Shown: piece by piece, positions 15,549 to 24,478 of the stretch
Layout of the letters: each line of letters opens with the position of its first letter
How positions within the stretch are numbered: position 1 is the first letter of the stretch
Source of the DNA: Brenneria corticis
GTDB lineage: Bacteria > Pseudomonadota > Gammaproteobacteria > Enterobacterales > Enterobacteriaceae
Assembly: GCF_003115855.1 (NCBI RefSeq)
Contig: NZ_KZ819090.1
Coordinates: forward strand, 17,646-81,645
Direction of reading: 5' to 3'
DNA length: 64,000 nucleotides
The notes under the pieces: generated by a model
What the model saw: the letters and a program-made list of their open reading frames with translations, nothing else
The model's database searches: none
Told to the model about the DNA's origin: nothing
Program-made: the position numbers and the translations under genes

Positions 15549-16712
15549 TTACTGCGGTTTAAAGTCTATCGGCGCATTTTTGAAAGCCTCATACACATCC
15601 GAACTTGGCGGCTTCGGAATTCTGGCCTGTTTCGCCGCGGCAATCGCCGCCTGGCACAAGGCAGGATCGCCGCCCTCGGCATTCACATCAACCAACAGAC
15701 CGTCCGGCGCCAGTTTGATGCGCAACGTGCAGGTCCGCCCTTTATACAGTTGCCAGTCATAAAACTTGTTCTGAATCGCCGCGCGCACCTGGCTGCCGTA
15801 GCTGTCCAGCGCCGCGCCGGATGCGCCGCTTTGCTTGTTGTTTCCCGTTCCCGCCGGCGCGCCGCCGCCCGATTTGGGCGCGTTTTTCGACGATGCCAGT
15901 CCGCCAAGCAGGTCATCAACGCTGTTTTCCTGTTTGGCGGCTTCCGCGGCGGCCCTCTTTTTATCTTCCGCCGCTTTTTTAGCCGCGGCGGTGGCCTCGG
16001 CTTTCTTCGCGGCCTCTGCCGCCGCCTTTTGCTTCGCCGCTTCCGCGGCCGCTTTTTGTTTCGCCAACTCGGCGGCTTTTGCCGCTTCCGCTTTAGCCGT
16101 CTCCTGCGCTTTCTGCTTCGCGGCTTCCGCGGCGGCCTTGGCTTCTTCTTCCGCCTTTTTCTTCGCAGCAGCAGCCGCGGCCGCTTGGCGTTGAATTTCT
16201 TCTTCGGCTTTTCTCTTCGCGTCGGCGGCGGCCTTCGCCTGCTGTTCCGCTTCCGCCCTGGCTTTGGCCGCCGCGGCCTCGGCCTGTTGCTGTTGTTCCT
16301 TCGCCTGCTGCGCGGCCTCTTCAGCCTGCTTACGCTGCTGGGCCTGCTCCTGCGCCTGCCGTTTAGCCTCTTCCTGCGCCTGCAGGCGCTCTTTTTCCAA
16401 CTCTTTCAGCCGCTGCTGCTCCGCCGCCTGTTTCTGCTGCAGCTCTTCGGCCTGCTGCTCCGCCTGCCTTTTACGCAACTGCTCGGAGCGCTGTGCGTCG
16501 GTCTGCTGTTGCTGCTGGCGGTTGTATTGTTCAACAACGGCGCTCGGGTCGACCATAACGGCATCAATTGATGAACCGCCGCCGCCTCCGCTGGCATCCA
16601 TCGTTTGCGTGAATGAACTCCAGATCAGCAAAGCAATCAGTAAGATATGCAGAACCACCGAAATAATAACGGCGCGTTTCAGCTTATCGTTTTGTTCGGT
16701 TGCTTTTAGCAC
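15549..16712 (-). CDS. tolA: Tol-Pal system protein TolA
   Basis: Inner-membrane protein that spans the periplasm and passes TolQR-derived force to TolB/Pal; in many bacteria it is also the receptor for group A colicins and filamentous phage. It has 387 aa against about 421 in E. coli. Domain I contains one membrane helix (residues 13-34, AVIISVVLHILLIALLIW) with the SHLS-like His. Domain II (about 50-270) is a long Ala/Lys/Glu/Gln helix, shorter than in E. coli. Domain III (about 295-387) keeps GRTCTLRIKLAPDG and the paired cysteines. The start is GTG, as in E. coli. The long low-complexity stretch creates spurious open frames on the other strand. Confidence 0.96.
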   Translation of the reverse strand: MLKATEQNDKLKRAVIISVVLHILLIALLIWSSFTQTMDASGGGGGSSIDAVMVDPSAVVEQYNRQQQQQTDAQRSEQLRKRQAEQQAEELQQKQAAEQQRLKELEKERLQAQEEAKRQAQEQAQQRKQAEEAAQQAKEQQQQAEAAAAKARAEAEQQAKAAADAKRKAEEEIQRQAAAAAAAKKKAEEEAKAAAEAAKQKAQETAKAEAAKAAELAKQKAAAEAAKQKAAAEAAKKAEATAAAKKAAEDKKRAAAEAAKQENSVDDLLGGLASSKNAPKSGGGAPAGTGNNKQSGASGAALDSYGSQVRAAIQNKFYDWQLYKGRTCTLRIKLAPDGLLVDVNAEGGDPALCQAAIAAAKQARIPKPPSSDVYEAFKNAPIDFKPQ

Positions 16713-16768
16713 AATCGATTCCCAAAAACAGTATTGCCAACAATATGCCCGACGATCGTCACGCTGTT

Positions 16769-17194
16769 TCAGATCGGTTGCGTCATCAGCCCAACGGATT
16801 TGACCCCGGCCTGATGCAGCAGGTTCAGCGCCTTGATGATTTCATCATAAGGAACATCTTTCGCGCCGCCAATCAAAAATACCGCTTTCGGGTTGGCCGC
16901 CAGTTGCGCCTGCGCTTCGGCCACCACCTGTTCCGCCGGAAGCTGTTCCATCCGGTTCTGTTCAATTACCAGACTGTATTGCCCTATTCCCGATACTTCA
17001 ACGATCACCGGAGGATTATCGCTGCTGGAAACCGTCTTTGAATCCGTCGCCTCCGGCAGATCGACCTCCACGCTCTGGGTGATGATGGGAGCCGTCGCCA
17101 TAAAAATCAGCAACAGCACCAGCAGCACGTCCAGCAGCGGAACAATGTTGATCTCGGATTTCAGTTCACGGCGGCCTCTGCGTACTCGTGCCAT
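16769..17194 (-). CDS. tolR: Tol-Pal system protein TolR
   Basis: Proton-channel partner of TolQ, homologous to ExbD. It has 141 aa. One membrane helix (about residues 17-37) contains the proton-carrying Asp22 in NIVPLLDVLLVLLLIFM. The periplasmic domain includes FLIGGAKDVPYDEIIKALN. It lies 12 bases after tolQ and 56 before tolA. Confidence 0.98.
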   Translation of the reverse strand: MARVRRGRRELKSEINIVPLLDVLLVLLLIFMATAPIITQSVEVDLPEATDSKTVSSSDNPPVIVEVSGIGQYSLVIEQNRMEQLPAEQVVAEAQAQLAANPKAVFLIGGAKDVPYDEIIKALNLLHQAGVKSVGLMTQPI

Positions 17195-17206
17195 GATCCC
17201 CCCTGA

Positions 17207-17893
17207 TTATTTGCTGTTATCGCTGGAGAAGGCTTGACGATGCAGGATGGCGATGAACTCTTCCATAAAGTTGTCATAGTTCTGCTCCAGCTTGTTCACC
17301 CGCTGATTAAGGCGGTTATACGCCATAACCGCGGGGATAGCGGCGAACAGACCGATCGCCGTTGCAATCAACGCCTCAGCGATGCCGGGCGCAACCATTT
17401 GCAACGTCGCCTGCTTTACCGCCCCCAGGGCGATGAAAGCGTGCATAATCCCCCACACCGTGCCAAACAGGCCGATATACGGGCTGATGGAGCCGACGGT
17501 TCCCAAAAACGGAATATGGGTTTCCAACGTCTCCAGCTCACGGTTCATGGAAATACGCATCGCCCGCGACGCCCCTTCCACCACCGCTTCCGGCGCATGG
17601 TTGTTGGCGCGATGCAAGCGTGCAAACTCTTTGAACCCGGAATAGAAGATTTGTTCTGTTCCCGTCAGACTGTCGCGACGCGTCTGACTCTCCTGATAGA
17701 GGCGAGACAGCTCGATACCTGACCAAAATTTATCTTCAAACGCTTCAGCATCGCGCGTCGCCGCATTCAGGATACGGGTGCGCTGGATGATGATCGCCCA
17801 GGAAGCAATGGAAAAACAGATTAAAATCAGCATGATTAGTTTGACCAGAAGGCTTGCCTTCAGGAACAAATCAAGAACATTCATGTCAGTCAC
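17207..17893 (-). CDS. tolQ: Tol-Pal system protein TolQ
   Basis: Inner-membrane proton-channel scaffold of the Tol motor, homologous to ExbB and MotA. It has 228 aa with three membrane helices (about 18-40, 135-160, 170-195). The conserved GTVGSISPYIGLFGTVWGI and GIAEALIATAIGLFAAIPAV segments are present. The start is GTG at 17893 (MTDMNVLDL, as in E. coli) and overlaps the ybgC stop by 4 bases (GTGA), indicating coupled translation. Confidence 0.98.
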   Translation of the reverse strand: MTDMNVLDLFLKASLLVKLIMLILICFSIASWAIIIQRTRILNAATRDAEAFEDKFWSGIELSRLYQESQTRRDSLTGTEQIFYSGFKEFARLHRANNHAPEAVVEGASRAMRISMNRELETLETHIPFLGTVGSISPYIGLFGTVWGIMHAFIALGAVKQATLQMVAPGIAEALIATAIGLFAAIPAVMAYNRLNQRVNKLEQNYDNFMEEFIAILHRQAFSSDNSK

Positions 17894-18294
17894 TGCTTGA
17901 ACTCCGCGACAATAGACTTAGGAAGCGCGATTGGCTTCATTTGGTGTGGATCGATGCATGCGACCAAAACTTCAGCCTGACTCAACAAGCTGCCGCATGA
18001 ATTGAGAATGCGCTGTGAGAAAGTCAGAGAAGCGCCGCGCATCGCGATGATTTCGCTTTGCACTTCCAACAGATCGTCAAGGCGCGCGGGGGCAAAATAC
18101 TCCACCGACATCCGGCGAACGGCAAAAGCAATATGTTCGCTCATCAATGCCTGCTGGTGAAAATTGCGTTCACGCAACATTTCCGTTCTCGCCCGTTCAT
18201 AAAAGGCGACATAACGCGCGTGATAAACAACACCACCTGCATCAGTATCTTCAAAGTAGACCCGAACTGGCCAGCAGAATAACGTCTTACTCAC
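17890..18294 (-). CDS. ybgC: Acyl-CoA thioester hydrolase YbgC
   Basis: Hotdog-fold thioesterase that is part of the tol-pal operon and is linked to phospholipid metabolism. It has 134 aa, the E. coli length, when started at the GTG at 18294 (MSKTLFCWPVRVYFEDTD). Upstream in-frame starts up to 18336 have no homology. The signature YFEDTDAGGVVYHARYVAFY contains the catalytic Asp of 4-hydroxybenzoyl-CoA-type thioesterases. Confidence 0.93.
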   Translation of the reverse strand: MSKTLFCWPVRVYFEDTDAGGVVYHARYVAFYERARTEMLRERNFHQQALMSEHIAFAVRRMSVEYFAPARLDDLLEVQSEIIAMRGASLTFSQRILNSCGSLLSQAEVLVACIDPHQMKPIALPKSIVAEFKQ

Positions 18295-18369
18295 TCTACA
18301 TCCCGGCAATGCTATAAACATCGTTACTATACGCAAGAGGAATGAGGTTGGGAATGGATTGCAACGGCG

Positions 18370-18405
18370 GAAAGAAAATAATTATGGGTTGCAGACAACC
18401 CATAA
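18370..18405 (-). terminator. Rho-independent terminator of the cydABX-ybgE operon
   Basis: TTATGGGTTG (18382-18391) pairs perfectly with CAACCCATAA (18396-18405) around CAGA. On the minus strand the stem is followed by a T-rich tail. It separates the cyd operon from ybgC-tol. Confidence 0.75.
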
Positions 18406-18427
18406 CCAAATGGAATAGTCGGCGGGA

Positions 18428-18721
18428 TTAGCTGAAGAAGTAATACAGGCCGAGCACCAGAATGACAAAGGCCGGAAGCGGACTGAAAAAGGCGCGCCAG
18501 CGCAATCGCCGCGGACGAAAACCCACCCCGTGGACCACGCCGGCGCACACCGCCCAGATCAGCAACAGCCCCTGCCATACCGATAATTCGCTGGTTCTTG
18601 CCGCAAAGCGGGCGGGATCCCAGAACACACACCCGGCCGCCGCCAGCGCCATGATCAGGGAAAGAGCCCGAATCGGGCTCTTATCCATCAGGCGGTATAG
18701 CTTATCCACCAGATCGCTCAT
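18428..18721 (-). CDS. ybgE: Cyd operon protein YbgE
   Basis: A 97-aa inner-membrane protein with about three hydrophobic segments (ALSLIMALAAAGCVFW, WQGLLLIWAVCAGVVHGVGF, FVILVLGLYYFF). It is always found after cydABX; its precise role is unknown. Its start ATG (18721) overlaps the cydX stop (AATGA arrangement), so translation is coupled. Confidence 0.93.
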   Translation of the reverse strand: MSDLVDKLYRLMDKSPIRALSLIMALAAAGCVFWDPARFAARTSELSVWQGLLLIWAVCAGVVHGVGFRPRRLRWRAFFSPLPAFVILVLGLYYFFS

Positions 18722-18834
18722 TGAGTTTTATCGTCGGCCGCTTTGCTTGCCTCGCTTTGCTCAAGCGCCAGGGCGGTGATAATCCCCAGCGAGCAAGCAA
18801 GAAGCGTTCCGAGTATCCAGGCAAAATACCACAT
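18718..18834 (-). CDS. cydX: Cytochrome bd-I oxidase small subunit CydX
   Basis: A 38-aa single-helix membrane protein (MWYFAWILGTLLACSLGIIT ... ALALEQSE) that stabilises the haem site of cytochrome bd. It is collinear with E. coli CydX (37 aa). It lies 16 bases after cydB with a GGAGC-type ribosome site, and its TGA overlaps the ybgE start. Confidence 0.95.
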   Translation of the reverse strand: MWYFAWILGTLLACSLGIITALALEQSEASKAADDKTQ

Positions 18835-18850
18835 AAATTAAGCTCCTTAC

Positions 18851-19990
18851 TTAGTACAGCGAGTGGGTGTTCTGCTCAATATGTTCTTTGGTAATCCGTC
18901 CGAACATTTTGTAGTAACACCACGCGGTATAGGAAAGCACAATCGGGACGAAGATAATCGCCACCACCGTCATCACTTTCAGGGTCAGCAGGCTTGAGGT
19001 CGCATCCCACATCGTCAGGCTGACGTTGGGCACGGTGACCGACGGCATAATGAACGGAAACATCGCCACGCCCGCCGTCAGAATCACGCACGCAATGGTC
19101 AGGGATGAGAACAGGAACGCGAACGCGCCTTTCTCCAGCCGGGCGAAAACGATGGTCAGCAGCGGCAATACCACGCCCAGCAGCGGGATAGCCCACAGCA
19201 CCGGATGATTGTTGAAGTTAATCAACCAGGCGCCCGCCTGATGGGCGACTTCTTTACGCAGCGGATTGGACTCGGCCGCGGTATTGATGGCGGAAGTCAC
19301 CACATAACCGTCAATGCCGTAAACCACCCAGACGCCCGCCAGAGCGAAAGTCACCAGCATAACCAGCGCGGAAAGTTGCGCCGCCGTTTTTGAACGCACG
19401 TGCAACTCGCCGGTGGTGCGCATCATCAGATAGGTCGCCCCCTGCGCCACGATCATCGTCAGGCTGACAATGCCGGTCAGCAACCCGAACGGGTTCAGCA
19501 ACTGGAAGAAGTTACCGGTATAGTACAGGCGCAGATACTCGTCGACGTGGAAGGGTACGCCCTGCAACAGGTTGCCGAAAGCCACGCCGATCACCACCGG
19601 CGGCACAAAGCTGCCGATGAACAGGCCCCAGTCCCACATGCCGCGCCAGCGCGGATCTTCGATTTTGGAGCGATAGTCAAAACCGACGGGGCGGAAGAAC
19701 AGCGACGCCAGCACCAGGATCATGGCGATGTAGAAACCGGAAAACGCCGCGGCGTAGACCATCGGCCAGGCGGCGAACAACGCGCCGCCGGCGGTGATCA
19801 GCCAGACCTGGTTGCCGTCCCAGTGCGGGGCGATGCTGTTGATCATTATACGGCGCTCGGTATCGCCCCGGCCCATCACCCGGAGCAATATCCCCACGCC
19901 CATATCAAAACCATCGGTGACGGCGAAACCAATCAGCAGAATGCCGATCAACAGCCACCAGATAAAACGCAACACTTCATATTCAAACAT
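18851..19990 (-). CDS. cydB: Cytochrome bd-I ubiquinol oxidase subunit II
   Basis: Second large membrane subunit of the high-affinity quinol oxidase used under low oxygen. It has 379 aa, as in E. coli, with about eight to nine membrane helices and conserved NSIAPHWDGNQVWLITAGGA and NTHSLY at the C terminus. The start at 19990 (MFEYEVLRFIWWLL) matches E. coli; an 11-residue extension to 20023 would run into cydA and is rejected. It is 13 bases after cydA. Confidence 0.98.
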   Translation of the reverse strand: MFEYEVLRFIWWLLIGILLIGFAVTDGFDMGVGILLRVMGRGDTERRIMINSIAPHWDGNQVWLITAGGALFAAWPMVYAAAFSGFYIAMILVLASLFFRPVGFDYRSKIEDPRWRGMWDWGLFIGSFVPPVVIGVAFGNLLQGVPFHVDEYLRLYYTGNFFQLLNPFGLLTGIVSLTMIVAQGATYLMMRTTGELHVRSKTAAQLSALVMLVTFALAGVWVVYGIDGYVVTSAINTAAESNPLRKEVAHQAGAWLINFNNHPVLWAIPLLGVVLPLLTIVFARLEKGAFAFLFSSLTIACVILTAGVAMFPFIMPSVTVPNVSLTMWDATSSLLTLKVMTVVAIIFVPIVLSYTAWCYYKMFGRITKEHIEQNTHSLY

Positions 19991-20003
19991 AGTGGACTCC
20001 TGT

Positions 20004-21572
20004 TTACCGTGCTTCCTGCGCAACCGTCAGCGGCTGTTCAAAGTGGTAACGCCCCGTTTTCAGGCTGCTTGGCCCCAGACGCGCGTATTTGAACATCAGA
20101 TACATCTCCGCCACCAGGAATAGCGTATACAGACCGCAAATCAGCGCCATTGAGAACAGGATATCCCCCGCGGTCAGTGACGAGGTCGCGACCGCGGTCG
20201 GCAATATTTCACCGATGGCCCAGGGTTGACGCCCGTATTCGGCCACGAACCAGCCCGCTTCCACCGCAATCCACGGCAAAGGGATACCGTACAACGCGGC
20301 GCGGTGCAGCCATTTTCTTTCGCCGATTTTGCCGCGCAGCACGGTCCAGAAAGAGAGGCCGATGATCAGCAGCATCAGGATGCCGCACGCCACCATAATG
20401 CGGAAAGAGATATACAGCGGCGCCACGCGCGGAATAGAGTCCTTGGTGGCCTGCTGAATTTGCGCTTCGGTCGCGTCGGAAACCTGCGGCGTATAGCGTT
20501 TCAGCAGCAGACCGTACCCCAGATCCTGTTTCGACTGGTTAAACGCTTCCTTAACCGCGGGATCGGTATTCCCGGCGCGCAGTTCCTGCAGCAACTGGTA
20601 AGCCTTCATGCCGTTGCGGATACGCACCTGATGCTGTTCCATCAGCTCTTTCAGCCCGGTCACCTGCTTATCGGTGGAACGCGTCGCGATCAAACCAAGA
20701 ACATAGGGGATCCGAATAGCATAATCGTTTTCCATGGTGCCTTGATTCGGCAGGCCGATCAGCGTGAAAGAGGCCGGCGCCGGCTGGGTTTCCCATTCGG
20801 CTTCTATCGCGGCCAGCTTGGTTTTCTGTACGTCGCCCATTTCATAGCCGGATTCGTCGCCCAGGACAATAACGGAGAGCACGGAGGCCAGACCGAAACT
20901 GGCGGCGATGGCGAAGGAACGTTTGGCAAAGGCGATGTCGCGGCCTTTCAGCAGATAGTAAGAGCTGATGCCCAGAATAAACATGGCGCCGGTGCAATAG
21001 CCCGCGGCGACGGTGTGAACGAATTTCACCTGAGCGACCGGGTTCAGCACCAGATCGGCGAAGCTCACCATTTCCATGCGCATGGTTTCAAAGTTGAAAT
21101 CAGAGGCGATGGGGTTTTGCATCCAGCCGTTAGCCACCAGGATCCACAGCGCGGAGAAGTTGGAGCCCAGCGCGACCAGCCAGGTAACCGCCATATGCTG
21201 AATTTTTCCCAGCCGATCCCAGCCGAAAAAGAACAGGCCGACGAAGGTGGATTCGAGGAAGAACGCCATCAGGCCTTCAATGGCCAGCGGAGCGCCGAAA
21301 ATATCCCCGACATAATGGGAGAAATAGGACCAGTTGGTGCCGAACTGAAACTCCATGGTCAGTCCGGTGGCAACGCCGAGGGCAAAGTTGATTGCAAATA
21401 ACTTGCCCCAGAACTTGGTCATATCTTTATAGATTTGTTTGCCCGACAGCACATACACCGTTTCCATAATCGCCAGCAAAAACGCCATCCCCAGCGTTAG
21501 TGGTACGAATAGAAAATGGTACATTGCGGTTAAGGCAAACTGTAAGCGTGACAGTTCGACTATATCAAACAT
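20004..21572 (-). CDS. cydA: Cytochrome bd-I ubiquinol oxidase subunit I
   Basis: Haem b558/b595/d-bearing subunit that oxidises ubiquinol and reduces oxygen without pumping protons. It has 522 aa, the E. coli length. The haem ligand His19 is seen in ALTAMYHFLFVPLTLG. The quinol-binding Q loop includes VLGDESGYEMGDVQKTKLAA. It is first gene of cydABX-ybgE, with a 732-base upstream region that holds no gene. Regulation by ArcA and FNR is known in relatives and is likely here. Confidence 0.98.
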   Translation of the reverse strand: MFDIVELSRLQFALTAMYHFLFVPLTLGMAFLLAIMETVYVLSGKQIYKDMTKFWGKLFAINFALGVATGLTMEFQFGTNWSYFSHYVGDIFGAPLAIEGLMAFFLESTFVGLFFFGWDRLGKIQHMAVTWLVALGSNFSALWILVANGWMQNPIASDFNFETMRMEMVSFADLVLNPVAQVKFVHTVAAGYCTGAMFILGISSYYLLKGRDIAFAKRSFAIAASFGLASVLSVIVLGDESGYEMGDVQKTKLAAIEAEWETQPAPASFTLIGLPNQGTMENDYAIRIPYVLGLIATRSTDKQVTGLKELMEQHQVRIRNGMKAYQLLQELRAGNTDPAVKEAFNQSKQDLGYGLLLKRYTPQVSDATEAQIQQATKDSIPRVAPLYISFRIMVACGILMLLIIGLSFWTVLRGKIGERKWLHRAALYGIPLPWIAVEAGWFVAEYGRQPWAIGEILPTAVATSSLTAGDILFSMALICGLYTLFLVAEMYLMFKYARLGPSSLKTGRYHFEQPLTVAQEAR

Positions 21573-22235
21573 CTTGACTCCTTGCTCCTCGCAGGAAGGT
21601 TTTAGCTTGCAGGATCTGACAAGCCACTAAACACCCGTCAGTAAACACTCAAAAAAGAACACAACAAGAAATTGCTTCAGCACTGGCTTTTACAAACGCC
21701 GCTATATCGCCCGGCGCATCCAACGGCAAGCCAAAGAAAAATCACAAATATTACAGGTCTCCAATCCTGAGCCCCAAGACTGAGTGACGGTATATTACGC
21801 CTCTAATCCCCTACAATAAATAGGTTTTTACGTGACCCAGATTGGATTTTCAGTTTCAAATCAACTTTCCTGCTAACTATGTCGCCAGCAATAATTGACC
21901 TGGCGCAATTTAATCTCATTTCCAAAAATATATCCATAGGCAGAGTTTGATCTAAAACAAATTCCCCTTTTTTTGTTAACTAAGGGTTTATATTAATTCC
22001 GTTCCACCCGCATTGTTAACGCAATGTGTTTTTATGGTTTAAATAAAAACCAATTCGGTAATATATTTTTTACTTTGGCAGCGCCTATTGATACTAAATG
22101 GCGTTGTCCCCCTTTAGCTAATTCACTCCATTTATAGACTATAATTAAGTACTTTAATTGTTAGCGCATTGTTGCAATAAATTAACAATATTCATTACCG
22201 GTTATAAACCGACTGAATACGCTGCTTTTTCACGA
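21573..22235. other. AT-rich gene-free leader region of cydA
   Basis: No credible gene is seen here. The stretch is much more AT-rich than its surroundings. Two TTGTTAAC-type motifs (near 21975 and 22013) loosely resemble ArcA box halves. E. coli carries mngRAB between sucD and cydA; nothing of it remains here. Confidence 0.5.
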
Positions 22236-22262
22236 TAAAAAAGGCCACCCGAAGGTGGCCAA
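22236..22262 (-). terminator. Rho-independent terminator after sucD
   Basis: GGCCACC (22243-22249) pairs with GGTGGCC (22254-22260) around CGAA-type loop bases; on the minus strand it is followed by a T-run. It ends the sdh-suc transcript. Confidence 0.9.
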
Positions 22263-22304
22263 ACATGTCGAACTTTGCAAGGGTAATAGGTTGTTACTGC
22301 CGAA

Positions 22305-23177
22305 TCAGCGGGACAGCACCGCTTTGACCGCCTCGCCGATATCGGCCAGACTGCGCACCGTTTTCACCCCGGCGGCCGCCAAAGCCGCAAACTTATCATC
22401 GGCGGTGCCTTTGCCGCCGGCGATAATCGCCCCGGCATGTCCCATACGTTTGCCTTTGGGAGCGGTCACTCCCGCAATGTAGCCGATCACCGGTTTGGTC
22501 ACGTGATCCTTGATATAGGCGGCGGCTTCTTCTTCGGCGGTTCCGCCGATTTCACCGATCATCACAATCGCTTCGGTCTGCGGATCCTGCTCGAACAGCT
22601 GCAGGATATCGATAAAGCTGGAGCCGGGAATAGGATCGCCGCCGATACCCACACAGCTGGATTGCCCCAGCCCGGCGTCGGTGGTCTGTTTGACCGCTTC
22701 GTAAGTCAGGGTGCCGGAACGGGAGACGATCCCCACTTTGCCCGGCAGATGGATATGGCCCGGCATGATGCCGATCTTGCATTCGCCCGGCGTGATGACC
22801 CCCGGACAGTTCGGGCCGATCATCCGCACGCCGCTCTGCTCCAGTTTGACCTTCACGCTCAGCATATCCAGCGTCGGGATCCCTTCGGTGATGCAGATAA
22901 TCAGTTCGATGCCGGCGTCGATGGCTTCCAGAATCGAATCTTTACAAAATGGCGCCGGAACGTAGATAACCGAGGCGGTGGCGCCGGTCGCGTCGATGGC
23001 TTCACGCACGGTGTTGAACACCGGCAGCCCCAGATGTTCGCTGCCGCCTTTGCCCGGCGTTACGCCGCCGACCACCTGCGTGCCGTAAGCAAGCGCTTGA
23101 TCCGAGTGAAACGTCCCCTGACTGCCGGTAAAACCCTGGCAGATGACTTTGGTGTTTTTATCGATCAGAATGGACAT
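22305..23177 (-). CDS. sucD: Succinyl-CoA synthetase alpha subunit
   Basis: Carries the phosphohistidine and CoA site of the TCA enzyme that converts succinyl-CoA to succinate with NTP formation. It has 290 aa (E. coli 289). The Rossmann-type CoA-binding start (VICQGFTGSQGTFHSDQALA) and the active-site GHAGAIIAGGKGTA, with its phosphorylated His, are clear. The ATG overlaps the sucC stop by one base (TAATG), which keeps subunit stoichiometry. Confidence 0.98.
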   Translation of the reverse strand: MSILIDKNTKVICQGFTGSQGTFHSDQALAYGTQVVGGVTPGKGGSEHLGLPVFNTVREAIDATGATASVIYVPAPFCKDSILEAIDAGIELIICITEGIPTLDMLSVKVKLEQSGVRMIGPNCPGVITPGECKIGIMPGHIHLPGKVGIVSRSGTLTYEAVKQTTDAGLGQSSCVGIGGDPIPGSSFIDILQLFEQDPQTEAIVMIGEIGGTAEEEAAAYIKDHVTKPVIGYIAGVTAPKGKRMGHAGAIIAGGKGTADDKFAALAAAGVKTVRSLADIGEAVKAVLSR

Positions 23178-24343
23178 TATTTCTCCTCCGTCGCGGCCAC
23201 GACCTGCAGCGCCGCATCCGTCAGGCTGGTGGCGGCAATAATATTCAAGCCGCTGTCGGCCAGCTTTTTGGCGCCCAGATCGGCGTTATTCCCTTCCAGA
23301 CGCACCACCACCGGGACATTGACCCCCACTTCGGCAACCGCGCCGATGATACCGTCGGCGATCAAATCGCAACGCACGATGCCGCCAAAGATATTGACCA
23401 GTACGGCTTTGACCTTGTCGTCGGACAGGATGATTTTGAACGCCTCGGTCACCCGCTCTTTGGTGGCGCCGCCCCCCACGTCAAGGAAGTTGGCCGGCGC
23501 CCCGCCGTGCAGCTTGACGATGTCCATCGTCCCCATCGCCAAACCGGCGCCGTTCACCATACAGCCGATATTGCCGTCCAACGCCACATAGTTCAGTTCC
23601 CACTGGGCGGCATGCGCTTCGCGGGAGTCTTCCTGGCTCGGGTCGCGCATTTCGCGCAGCTCGGGCTGACGGAACAGGGCGTTGCCGTCGGCCGCCAGCT
23701 TGCCGTCCAGACAGATCAAATCGCCCTGTTTGGTAATCACCAGCGGGTTGATTTCCACCAGCGCCAGGTCGCGCTCCAGAAACATCGTCGCCAGCCCCAT
23801 AAAGATTTTGGTGAACTGGGCCACCTGTTTGCCGCTCAGGCCCAGCTTAAAGGCCAGTTCGCGCCCCTGATAGGGCTGCGGCCCGGTCAGCGGATCCAGC
23901 GCCGCCTTATAAATCAGTTCGGGGGTCTCTTCCGCGACCTTTTCGATCTCCACGCCGCCTTCGGTGGAGGCCATAAACACCACGCGGCGGCTGCCGCGGT
24001 CGACCACTGCACCCAGATAGAGCTCCTGGTCAATCTCCGTCGCCGCTTCCACCAGAATCTGATGAACGGGCTGCCCTTGCGCATCGGTTTGATACGTCAC
24101 CAGATTTTTACCCAGCCAGCTTTCAGCGAATACGCGGATATCTTCCTTGTTGCCGACGACTTTCACCCCGCCCGCTTTACCGCGGCCGCCGGCGTGAACC
24201 TGGCATTTGACCACCCACGGGCCCGCGCCGATTTTCGAGGCGGCTTCTTCCGCTTCGCGCGGCGTCGTACAGGCATAGCCGACCGGCGCCGGTAGCCCAT
24301 ACCGAGCAAATAGCTGTTTTGCCTGATATTCATGTAGATTCAT
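23177..24343 (-). CDS. sucC: Succinyl-CoA synthetase beta subunit
   Basis: ATP-grasp subunit that binds nucleotide and succinate. It has 388 aa, the E. coli length. MNLHEYQAKQLFARYGLP at the start, VVKCQVHAGGRGKAGGVKV for nucleotide binding and NGAGLAMGTMDIVKLHGG for succinate/phosphate contacts are all present. It follows sucB after 135 bases that include a strong hairpin. Confidence 0.98.
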   Translation of the reverse strand: MNLHEYQAKQLFARYGLPAPVGYACTTPREAEEAASKIGAGPWVVKCQVHAGGRGKAGGVKVVGNKEDIRVFAESWLGKNLVTYQTDAQGQPVHQILVEAATEIDQELYLGAVVDRGSRRVVFMASTEGGVEIEKVAEETPELIYKAALDPLTGPQPYQGRELAFKLGLSGKQVAQFTKIFMGLATMFLERDLALVEINPLVITKQGDLICLDGKLAADGNALFRQPELREMRDPSQEDSREAHAAQWELNYVALDGNIGCMVNGAGLAMGTMDIVKLHGGAPANFLDVGGGATKERVTEAFKIILSDDKVKAVLVNIFGGIVRCDLIADGIIGAVAEVGVNVPVVVRLEGNNADLGAKKLADSGLNIIAATSLTDAALQVVAATEEK

Positions 24344-24441
24344 GATGTTCTATCCATCTAAGTTTAAAGATAAGTCAGTGACTTTCTTATATTTTTTGAT
24401 GATGCCGCAAACAGAACGGCCTGCATAGCACATATAATGAA

Positions 24442-24471
24442 GGGCGGCGGGTAGTCGGTGCTCCGCCGCCC
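24442..24471 (-). other. Strong hairpin between sucB and sucC
   Basis: GGGCGGCGG (24442-24450) pairs with CCGCCGCCC (24463-24471), starting 8 bases after the sucB stop. There is no T-run, so it more likely blocks 3' exonucleases or partly attenuates than terminates fully. Confidence 0.65.
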
Positions 24472-24478
24472 GGGCGGA

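Noticed and set aside
15750..16571. Long plus-strand open frames across tolA (273 and others)
   Set aside because: They are antisense shadows created by the Ala/Lys/Glu/Gln low-complexity coding of tolA domain II, with implausible Leu/Arg-rich protein.
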